NCBI GenBank assembly: GCA_910579155.1
Contig: CAJTTS010000179.1
Coordinates: forward strand, 1-5,200
Source: an uncultured Oscillospiraceae bacterium
GTDB taxonomy: Bacteria > Bacillota_A > Clostridia > Oscillospirales > Oscillospiraceae
Length of the DNA: 5,200 bases
Direction: 5' to 3'
Part shown: positions 1-3,663 of the stretch, piece after piece
Position numbering within the stretch: position 1 is the first letter of the stretch
How the letters are laid out: every line of letters begins with the position of its first letter
The notes under the pieces: generated by a model
Database searches by the model: none
What the model was told of the DNA's origin: nothing
What the model saw: the letters and a program-made list of their open reading frames with translations, nothing else
Made by a program: the position numbers and the translations under genes

Positions 1-51
1 CGCCGAAAATACTTGGCTGGCGACGGCCCGGAAAAATAGGTAGTGCCGACA
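1..51 (+). rRNA. rrf: 5S ribosomal RNA, 3' end (partial)
   Basis: The window opens inside a 5S rRNA gene, and only its last ~50 nt are present. The CGCCG start, the loop E-like segment GAAAATACT opposite AAAAATAGG, and a helix IV stem GGCTG/CGGCC closed by a GCGA tetraloop match the 3' third of Firmicutes 5S rRNA. The closing strand of helix I (around GTGCCGAC) should pair with the missing 5' end, so the exact 3' end is estimated at 50-52. The gene places the following tRNAs at the distal end of an rRNA operon, which explains why no tRNA promoter is visible. Confidence 0.8.
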
Positions 52-53
52 CA

Positions 54-86
54 AAGAGGTCTGGTCTTGACCGGGCCAGACCTCTT
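54..86 (+). terminator. Hairpin between 5S rRNA and tRNA-Asn
   Basis: A perfect 11-bp stem (AAGAGGTCTGG at 54-64 with CCAGACCTCTT at 76-86) directly follows the 5S gene. The sequence after it, CTATATT, is only weakly U-rich and tRNA-Asn begins 6 nt later. It may be a leaky terminator that lowers tRNA output relative to rRNA, or a processing hairpin. The stem is certain; its role is not. Confidence 0.4.
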
Positions 87-92
87 CTATAT

Positions 93-168
93 TCCTCCTT
101 AGCTCAGTTGGTAGAGCATGCGGCTGTTAACCGCAGGGTCGTTGGTTCGAGTCCAACAGGGGGAGCCA
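93..168 (+). tRNA. tRNA-Asn (GUU)
   Basis: This is a complete 76-nt cloverleaf. The acceptor stem pairs 93-99 with 158-164, the D stem is GCTC/GAGC, the anticodon stem is TGCGG/CCGCA with loop CTGTTAA (anticodon GTT at 126-128), and the T arm is GTTGG-TTCGAGT-CCAAC. The discriminator is G165 and CCA is encoded at 166-168. It is the first tRNA after the 5S gene and is presumably cut from the rRNA operon transcript. Confidence 0.97.
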
Positions 169-170
169 TT

Positions 171-217
171 CTGATGCGTATGCCGCCACTTCTAAGGTGG
201 CGGCATACGTAAATCAG
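171..217 (+). other. Long hairpin in the tRNA spacer
   Basis: The spacer between tRNA-Asn and the CAU tRNA folds almost entirely into one hairpin. A perfect 13-bp stem (177-189 with 197-209, 7-nt loop) is extended after a small internal loop by CTGAT (171-175) with ATCAG (213-217). No T-run follows, so it is not a typical intrinsic terminator. It could serve tRNA processing or be a small palindromic repeat. Confidence 0.6.
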
Positions 218-231
218 AGAGTGACCGGCGT

Positions 232-308
232 GGGCCTTTAGCTCAGTTGGTTAGAGCAGCCGGCTCATAACCGGTCGGTCCCGGGTTCGAGTCCCTGAAG
301 GCCCACCA
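232..308 (+). tRNA. tRNA with CAU anticodon, probably tRNA-Ile2 (lysidine type)
   Basis: This is a 77-nt cloverleaf with acceptor GGGCCTT/AAGGCCC, D arm GCTC/GAGC, anticodon stem GCCGG/CCGGT and loop CTCATAA (CAT at 266-268), discriminator A305, and encoded CCA at 306-308. The T stem has one C-U mismatch (282/296). A CAU tRNA can be elongator Met, initiator Met or Ile2. The pairs C4-G69 and C5-G68, known recognition elements for the lysidine synthetase TilS on E. coli tRNA-Ile2, are both present, and the body resembles Bacillus tRNA-Ile2 as I remember it. I therefore favour Ile2; elongator Met is the alternative. An initiator is unlikely because the anticodon stem lacks the three G-C pairs and the first acceptor pair is matched. 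Confidence 0.9.
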
Positions 309-311
309 TAC

Positions 312-387
312 AGGGGTATAGCTCAGATGGTAGAGCATCGGTCTCCAAAACCGAGTGCCGAGGGTTCGAATCCTTCTGCCCCTGCCA
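312..387 (+). tRNA. tRNA-Trp (CCA)
   Basis: This is a 76-nt cloverleaf. The acceptor AGGGGTA pairs with TGCCCCT, the anticodon stem is TCGGT/ACCGA with loop CTCCAAA (anticodon CCA at 345-347), the T arm is GAGGG-TTCGAAT-CCTTC, the discriminator is G384, and CCA is encoded at 385-387. It starts 3 nt after the preceding tRNA, so the two must be separated by processing. Confidence 0.97.
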
Positions 388-426
388 CTAAAATTACAGC
401 GTTTGCTGTTTCTATACAGACGAGAT

Positions 427-503
<77 letters not shown>

Positions 504-506
504 TTT

Positions 507-582
<76 letters not shown>

Positions 583-584
583 AG

Positions 585-618
585 AAACTCCTGAAATCGG
601 TGGATTTCGGGAGTTTTT
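585..618 (+). terminator. Intrinsic terminator of the rRNA-tRNA operon
   Basis: A 14-bp stem (585-598 with 603-616, one G-U pair) with a GGTG loop runs directly into a T-run (614-618) and further T-rich sequence. It starts 3 nt after the CCA of tRNA-Thr and is the expected end of the operon. Confidence 0.92.
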
Positions 619-640
619 ATTCTGTTTTTCCCTTATAAAA

Positions 641-689
641 TGTGGGTCAAAAAGTGGGTCAGGCGGAGTGACCCACAACTTGACCCACA
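641..689. repeat. Palindrome built from four GTGGGTCA units
   Basis: Two direct copies of GTGGGTCA (642-649 and 654-661) are followed after 7 bp by two inverted copies (TGACCCAC at 669-676 and 681-688). The two 20-bp arms match at 18 positions. Paired direct repeats at 12-bp spacing beside an integrase gene resemble arm-type integrase or excisionase binding sites, but this reading is inference. It could also be a strong bidirectional hairpin. Confidence 0.8.
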
Positions 690-709
690 CGGGGAAAGGT
701 TCAGAGAGT

Positions 710-741
710 ACCGGGCAGGAAGTTTGGCCTTCCTGCCCGGT
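710..741. terminator. GC-rich 13-bp hairpin downstream of the integrase remnant
   Basis: A perfect 13-bp stem (710-722 with 729-741, 6-nt loop) sits 25 bp beyond the stop codon of the minus-strand integrase remnant. On the minus strand no T-run follows; on the plus strand GCTTTTGG gives a weak one. It probably served as a terminator of the former integrase gene or of transcripts coming from the tRNA side. Confidence 0.5.
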
Positions 742-766
742 GCTTTTGGTGGTTTTCTGGCTGGCA

Positions 767-940
767 CTACATCATCTGGCTCATGAAATTTCCCATGGTT
801 TCCGCTGCCTGATCCTGCATCTGGCGGGTGGCGTGAGTGTAGGTACGCAGGGTGAATCCGGCATCGTAGTGCCTCAGCATACTGGAGACCGTCTTGATGT
901 CCACGCCATTCTGCAGCGCCAGGGTGGCGAAGGTGTGCCC
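767..940 (-). pseudogene. Tyrosine recombinase (integrase), C-terminal remnant
   Basis: Read on the minus strand, positions 940 to 767 encode 57 residues beginning GHTFATLALQNGVD and ending at a TAG stop. This is the C-terminal end of the catalytic domain of phage or conjugative-element integrases (lambda-integrase fold). It keeps the third catalytic histidine (in MLRHYD) and the nucleophilic tyrosine (in TYTHAT, codon 839-841), followed by the usual C-terminal helix ending NFMSQMM. Related integrases read LRHTFAT at the start; here the arginine is replaced by glycine and an in-frame TAA (941-943) lies immediately upstream. The rest of the gene, including the DNA-binding domain and the first catalytic arginine, is absent from the window. 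It cannot be an active recombinase. It points toward tRNA-Thr, the usual orientation for elements inserted in tRNA 3' ends. Confidence 0.85.
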
Positions 941-949
941 TTATGTCAT

Positions 950-1013
950 AATAAAGACAAATCGGAAAGCCCTTGTGCCGCAACGGGTTTCGGATTTGTC
1001 TTTATTCTTTTTT
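950..1013 (+). terminator. Large hairpin with T-run at the break in the integrase remnant
   Basis: The arms 950-963 and 993-1006 pair perfectly over 14 bp and extend inward, with a mismatch and a bulge, through GAAA/TTTC and CCC/GGG to a 12-nt loop. A T-rich tract (1008-1013) follows on the plus strand, and A-rich flanks would let it also work on the minus strand. It begins 6 bp beyond the in-frame stop that ends the integrase homology, so it marks the junction where the integrase gene was interrupted. It may be a terminator or a repeat carried by whatever broke the gene. Confidence 0.7.
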
Positions 1014-1099
1014 CATCTATTTACCCCGCAAAAATAGGCATAACGAGGAATGCCAAAAAGTGAGGTGTCCCGTAAAAGGCAAAAGCAATGTATAACTAT

Positions 1100-1138
1100 C
1101 CAGCCGGGTGCGTACAGCGTCCCGGCTGGGTACTTTTT
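1100..1138 (+). terminator. Hairpin with T-run
   Basis: A perfect 9-bp stem CCAGCCGGG (1100-1108) with CCCGGCTGG (1121-1129) is followed by GTAC and five Ts (1134-1138). It has the form of a plus-strand intrinsic terminator, although the loop (12 nt) and the gap before the T-run are larger than usual. No gene that it would terminate is visible. Confidence 0.45.
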
Positions 1139-1271
1139 ACCAGCAGGGGACAGGCCGGCGGACTTTGTACCGATGGTTGCCGTGGGAACTGCTCAGATAG
1201 ACCGGCGCGGGTTAGCCTGTGCGCCTTATGCGCCCGACTAAGCTGTTCCCTCCCGTGCGCTCTGCAAGGCC

Positions 1272-1304
1272 GCGACCTGGATCGCTGTCACCGTTCCAGG
1301 TCGC
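1272..1304. repeat. Inverted repeat, 10 bp
   Basis: GCGACCTGGA (1272-1281) and its exact complement TCCAGGTCGC (1295-1304) are separated by 13 bp. No T-run follows. It is one of a series of hairpins in this gene-free stretch. Confidence 0.6.
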
Positions 1305-1485
1305 TTGCGTCGTTTCGCTCCGTGCAAGTGATCTATCTCGCCTTCGGCTCAGTCGGCAATGGACGAGCGCCACTGGCACTTATCGCCCCCTTGCGCCGCT
1401 TTGCGGCTATTCCCTCATGACGCTGCCGGGTCACTTTTTTCCTGCTGGACATGCGAAGCATGGAGCCACGCCGACAGGCGCGTTC

Positions 1486-1508
1486 GACTGGCCGCGCTGC
1501 GGCCAGTC
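1486..1508. repeat. Inverted repeat, 10 bp with 3-nt loop
   Basis: GACTGGCCGC (1486-1495) and GCGGCCAGTC (1499-1508) form a tight, very stable hairpin around GCT. It lies 28 bp before the stronger hairpin at 1537. Confidence 0.65.
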
Positions 1509-1536
1509 CGGGACTTGGGGCAGCGTCCCAACAAGC

Positions 1537-1567
1537 GAGCGTCGATATCAAAACGATATCGACGCTC
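1537..1567. repeat. Perfect 13-bp inverted repeat (possible oriT hairpin)
   Basis: GAGCGTCGATATC (1537-1549) is followed by the loop AAAAC and its exact complement (1555-1567). It is preceded by CTTGGGGCAGCGTCCCAACAAG-like sequence (1514-1535), which itself holds TTGGG/CCCAA. Transfer origins usually carry a perfect inverted repeat beside a short nick region, so an oriT remnant is one reading. The other is a terminator for amt, whose minus-strand stop lies 65 bp away, but no T-run follows on that strand. Confidence 0.55.
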
Positions 1568-1586
1568 ATTGCTTACCTATTTACTC

Positions 1587-1636
1587 AAAACAAAGGGGTG
1601 ACGGGCTGAAGTCGATCACAATTTTCCACCCGTCAT
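1587..1636 (-). terminator. Possible terminator of amt
   Basis: On the minus strand TGACGGG, overlapping the amt stop codon (1635-1629), pairs with CCCGTCA (1605-1599). Four further pairs (TGAA/TTCA type, with a bulge) may extend the stem, and CCCCTTTGTTTTG follows. The stem is short and the T-run interrupted, so this is a moderate candidate. It is the only one with a T-rich tail downstream of amt. Confidence 0.4.
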
Positions 1637-3375
1637 TCCACGTCCTGAAGGGCGTTATAGCCCTCCTCGCCAGTGCGAACCTTCACCACGTTCTCCACAT
1701 CGTAGACGAAAATCTTGCCATCGCCGATGTGGCCGGTGTACAGCACCTGCTTGGCGGTTTCAATGACGCTGCGCACAGGCACTTTGCTCACCACCACGTC
1801 CACCTGAACCTTAGGCAGCAGGTTGGTTTCCAGGGCGACGCCGCGGTAATATTCCGGCTTGCCGCCCTGCACGCCGCAGCCCAGCACGTGGGACACGGTC
1901 ATGCCGGTGATGCCCAGCCCCATGAGGGCGTTTTTCAGCGCGTCGAACCGGGCCTCCCGGCAAACGATCTCCACCTTGGTGAATTTGGGCGAACCGAGCT
2001 CCTTGTCATCCGGGAAAGCGGGCACCCGCTGGACCACCACCGCCTCGGCAGGGGGAACCGCGTCCCCGGCAGGGACTACAACAGGAGACTCTCCGGCGTA
2101 GGCGCCGAAGCGTTCCACGGCAGGGGCAAAATCCGGATAGGCGCTGGGCAAGCCGTGCTCAGTGCTGTCCAGCCCGGCCAGCTCTTCCTCCTCAGTAACG
2201 CGCAGGCCGTGGAGCTTCCCAATGAGTAAGAAGGTGGCGGTCATGGCAAGGGCGGCGTACACCGCCACGGCAGTCAAGCCCACGAACTGAATGCCCAGCA
2301 ACTTGGCGCTGCCGGTGTACAGCAGGCCGGATAATCCGGCGGGGGCGTCGGGGTTGGCCAGCAGCCCCACGGCGATGGTGCCCCACAGGCCGTTGGCGCA
2401 GTGGACGCCCACCGCGCCCACCGGGTCGTCGATGTGCAGCCTCAAATCCAGCAGTTCCACCACGACCACCACCAGAATGCCGGACACCACGCCCACCACG
2501 GTGGCGCCCAGGGCGTCCATGGCATCGCAGCCCGCGGTGATGCCTACCAGCCCCGCTAGGGAGGCGTTGAGGCACATGGACACGTCGGGCTTGCCGTTGC
2601 GGATCCAAGTAAACAGCATGGTGACCACGGTGGCCACCGAGGGGGCGATGGTGGTGGTGAGGAAGATGGAGGCCAGCTCAGAGGCGCTGGTGGCCGCCGC
2701 GCCGTTGAAGCCGTACCAGCCCAGCCACAGGATGAATACCCCCAGCGCCCCCAAGGTGATGGAGTGGCCGGGGATGGCGTTGACCTTGGTGACTTTGCCG
2801 CCCTTGTCTTTTACGTACTTGCCCAGCCGGGGGCCCAGGAAAACCGCCCCCACCAGCGCCGCAATGCCGCCTACCATGTGGATGGCGCAGGAACCGGCGT
2901 AGTCGTGGAAGCCCAGCCGGCTCAGCCAGCCGCCGCCCCAGATCCAGTGGGCCTCTATGGGGTACACCAGCAGGGAGATGACGGCGGAGTAGATGCAGTA
3001 GGCGGAAAACTTGGTGCGCTCCGCCATGGCGCCGGACACGATGGTGGCGGTGGTGGCGCAGAACACCAGGTTGAACACAAAGGTGGACGCCCCGGTGAAG
3101 GAGCCGTCGGCGGGGCTTGCGATGAAGTCCTTAAAGCCGGTCCATAAATCCAGATTGGGCAGACCCACGAAGCCGAACAGGGCGTCCTCCCCCATCATCA
3201 GGGTGTAGCCCAGCAGGGAAAACACCACCGTGCCGATGCAGAAGTCCATCAGGTTCTTCATGATGATATTGCCCGCGTTTTTCGCCCGGGTAAAGCCGGT
3301 CTCCACCATGGCAAAACCGGCCTGCATCCAGAAGACCAACGCCGCGCCGATCAAAAACCAAAATTCTACCGTCAT
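1633..3375 (-). CDS. amt: Ammonium transporter fused to a C-terminal PII (GlnK-like) domain
   Basis: This 580-residue inner-membrane protein conducts ammonium and carries its own PII regulator. Residues 1-390 form the Amt/Mep/Rh channel with about 11 membrane helices. By alignment with E. coli AmtB, the phenylalanine gate and pore residues are kept: F105, F223, W146, D158 and the twin pore histidines H166 and H325. AmtB S219 is replaced by A227. Residues 393-464 are an acidic, Pro/Val-rich linker. Residues 465-578 align without gaps to E. coli GlnK/GlnB (offset 464): Q39 (Q503), R47 (R511), K58 (K522), the TGxxGDGK nucleotide loop (547-554) and R103 (R567) are kept, but Y51, the uridylylation site, is L515, R38 is V502 and K85 is H549. 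In separate GlnK the R47 tip plugs the AmtB pore, so in-cis gating is likely, controlled by ATP/ADP and 2-oxoglutarate rather than by uridylylation. The start ATG (3375-3373) has AGGAG 9 nt upstream. The gene diverges from purF, and no glnK-like gene is visible beside it. Confidence 0.96.
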   Translation of the reverse strand: MTVEFWFLIGAALVFWMQAGFAMVETGFTRAKNAGNIIMKNLMDFCIGTVVFSLLGYTLMMGEDALFGFVGLPNLDLWTGFKDFIASPADGSFTGASTFVFNLVFCATTATIVSGAMAERTKFSAYCIYSAVISLLVYPIEAHWIWGGGWLSRLGFHDYAGSCAIHMVGGIAALVGAVFLGPRLGKYVKDKGGKVTKVNAIPGHSITLGALGVFILWLGWYGFNGAAATSASELASIFLTTTIAPSVATVVTMLFTWIRNGKPDVSMCLNASLAGLVGITAGCDAMDALGATVVGVVSGILVVVVVELLDLRLHIDDPVGAVGVHCANGLWGTIAVGLLANPDAPAGLSGLLYTGSAKLLGIQFVGLTAVAVYAALAMTATFLLIGKLHGLRVTEEEELAGLDSTEHGLPSAYPDFAPAVERFGAYAGESPVVVPAGDAVPPAEAVVVQRVPAFPDDKELGSPKFTKVEIVCREARFDALKNALMGLGITGMTVSHVLGCGVQGGKPEYYRGVALETNLLPKVQVDVVVSKVPVRSVIETAKQVLYTGHIGDGKIFVYDVENVVKVRTGEEGYNALQDVE

Positions 3376-3384
3376 ATTCGCTCT

Positions 3385-3389
3385 CTCCT
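3385..3389 (-). promoter_or_regulatory. Ribosome binding site of amt
   Basis: AGGAG on the minus strand lies 9 nt before the ATG at 3375 and fixes the amt start. Confidence 0.85.
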
Positions 3390-3394
3390 ATCCA

Positions 3395-3454
3395 GACAAA
3401 ATAGAAAGGCAACGGCGCTGCCGGAGGTGTACCTCCAAAGCGCCGTTGCCTTTC
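3395..3454 (-). promoter_or_regulatory. 5'-terminal leader hairpin / possible attenuator of amt
   Basis: A perfect 16-bp stem (3404-3419 with 3439-3454) encloses a second 5-bp stem GGAGG/CCTCC with a TGTA loop. On the amt strand it is followed by TATTTTGTCT, a moderately T-rich tract, and then by the ribosome binding site. The predicted transcript start (about 3456) is only 2 nt before the stem, so the mRNA would begin with this structure. It could be an attenuator, or a 5' clamp that stabilises the mRNA. No alternative antiterminator pairing is evident and there is no room for an aptamer. Confidence 0.6.
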
Positions 3455-3463
3455 ATGAGGCAC

Positions 3464-3492
3464 ATCATACGCCTATTTTTGCAGGATGTCAA
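3464..3492 (-). promoter_or_regulatory. amt promoter
   Basis: On the minus strand a perfect -35 box TTGACA (3492-3487) is followed by a 17-bp spacer and TATGAT (3469-3464), one base from the -10 consensus. Transcription should start near 3456-3457. Confidence 0.85.
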
Positions 3493-3510
3493 TGTTTAAA
3501 CTGCAAAAAT
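3475..3510. promoter_or_regulatory. Inverted repeat bracketing the amt -35 box (candidate operator)
   Basis: ATTTTTGCAG (3475-3484) and its exact complement CTGCAAAAAT (3501-3510) are 16 bp apart, with the amt -35 hexamer between them. The centres of the arms are 26 bp apart, between two and three helical turns. A third copy, TTTTGCA (3515-3521), makes a further 7-bp palindrome with 3502-3508. Repeats placed over a promoter in this way suggest a regulator binding site; the regulator is unknown. Confidence 0.5.
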
Positions 3511-3556
3511 TACCTTTTGCATTGTGAGAACGGCTGTATAAAATCACGTTTTTAAT

Positions 3557-3567
3557 TTTACGGTAAA
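3557..3567. promoter_or_regulatory. Short palindrome upstream of the purF -35 box
   Basis: TTTAC-G-GTAAA ends 6 bp before the purF -35 hexamer, a position suited to a regulator. With only 5 bp per arm in AT-rich DNA, chance is a real alternative. It does not match the B. subtilis PurBox core (CCGAAC). Confidence 0.25.
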
Positions 3568-3573
3568 TCAAGA

Positions 3574-3602
3574 TTGCATTTCTGATGGGAAACACTTATA
3601 AT
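3574..3602 (+). promoter_or_regulatory. purF promoter
   Basis: TTGCAT (3574-3579), a 17-bp spacer and a perfect -10 box TATAAT (3597-3602) form a strong sigma-A-type promoter. The expected transcript start is near 3608-3610, about 55 nt before the purF start codon. Confidence 0.88.
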
Positions 3603-3615
3603 GGGAGGTACAGAC

Positions 3616-3650
3616 GACGGGGCCTGCAAGGGGCCCCGTCCGCTTTTTTT
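3616..3650 (+). terminator. Intrinsic terminator in the purF leader (attenuator)
   Basis: A perfect 9-bp GC-rich stem, GACGGGGCC (3616-3624) with GGCCCCGTC (3632-3640), 7-nt loop, is followed by CGC and seven Ts (3644-3650). It lies between the purF promoter and its ribosome binding site, beginning only ~7 nt into the transcript. There is no upstream same-strand gene for it to terminate, so a role in purF attenuation is likely. The leader is too short for a purine riboswitch, so any control would need a protein, NTP-sensitive initiation or slippage, or translation coupling. Confidence 0.75.
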
Positions 3651-3653
3651 GAG

Positions 3654-3658
3654 AGGAG
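3654..3658 (+). promoter_or_regulatory. Ribosome binding site of purF
   Basis: AGGAG lies 5 nt before ATG 3664 and 8 nt before ATG 3667; it rules out the far-upstream in-frame ATG. It begins 4 nt after the T-run of the leader terminator. Confidence 0.85.
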
Positions 3659-3663
3659 TGCCT

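Larger units (their letters stand above)
1014..1632. other. About 600 bp without a credible gene: GC-rich, hairpin-rich element remnant
   Basis: No reading frame here looks like a protein I recognise. All three plus-strand frames are partly open, as expected of GC-rich DNA with few stops; the predicted peptides are rich in Arg, Pro and Cys, and none has a convincing ribosome binding site. The stretch is full of inverted repeats: 1100-1129, 1272-1304, 1486-1508 and 1537-1567, the last three perfect over 10, 10 and 13 bp. Together with the integrase stub it is probably what remains of an integrative element between the tRNA cluster and amt. The part around 1510-1570 resembles sequence I associate with the region upstream of mobilisation genes in clostridial conjugative elements; that memory is not verified. 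Confidence 0.55.

Noticed and set aside
396..409. Hairpin ACAGC-GTTT-GCTGT in the Trp-Asp spacer
   Set aside because: Only five base pairs and no T-run; easily chance.
641..689. CRISPR array
   Set aside because: The repeats are only 8 bp, two are inverted, and spacers are 4-7 bp.
633..983. 116-codon minus-strand open frame
   Set aside because: It overlaps the integrase remnant in the wrong frame; only the frame ending at 767 gives integrase homology.
668..1063. 131-codon plus-strand open frame
   Set aside because: It is antisense to the recognisable integrase fragment and runs through three hairpins.
1050..1420. Small plus-strand frames of 63 and 110 codons
   Set aside because: They overlap each other in different frames, cross the hairpin at 1100-1129 and lack ribosome binding sites. 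I could not name any family; a conserved small protein is not excluded.
583..1632. Second copy of the tRNA-Thr 3' end (attachment site duplicate)
   Set aside because: No repeat of the T-arm or acceptor sequence was found, so an att pair cannot be supported inside this window.
1219..2229. 336-codon plus-strand open frame
   Set aside because: More than half is the antisense of amt, its start has no ribosome binding site, and the peptide (Arg, Pro and His rich) looks like a GC-rich shadow.
3523..3545. PurBox or GlnR operator between the promoters
   Set aside because: GAGAACGG does not match the CCGAAC PurBox core and no TGTNA-N7-TNACA site is present.
3601..3663. Upstream in-frame start for purF at 3601
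   Set aside because: The ATG overlaps the -10 box and would translate the leader terminator; family alignment and the AGGAG site place the start at 3664 or 3667.
3603..3663. Purine riboswitch in the purF leader
   Set aside because: The leader is only about 55 nt and is filled by the terminator hairpin; no aptamer core is present.
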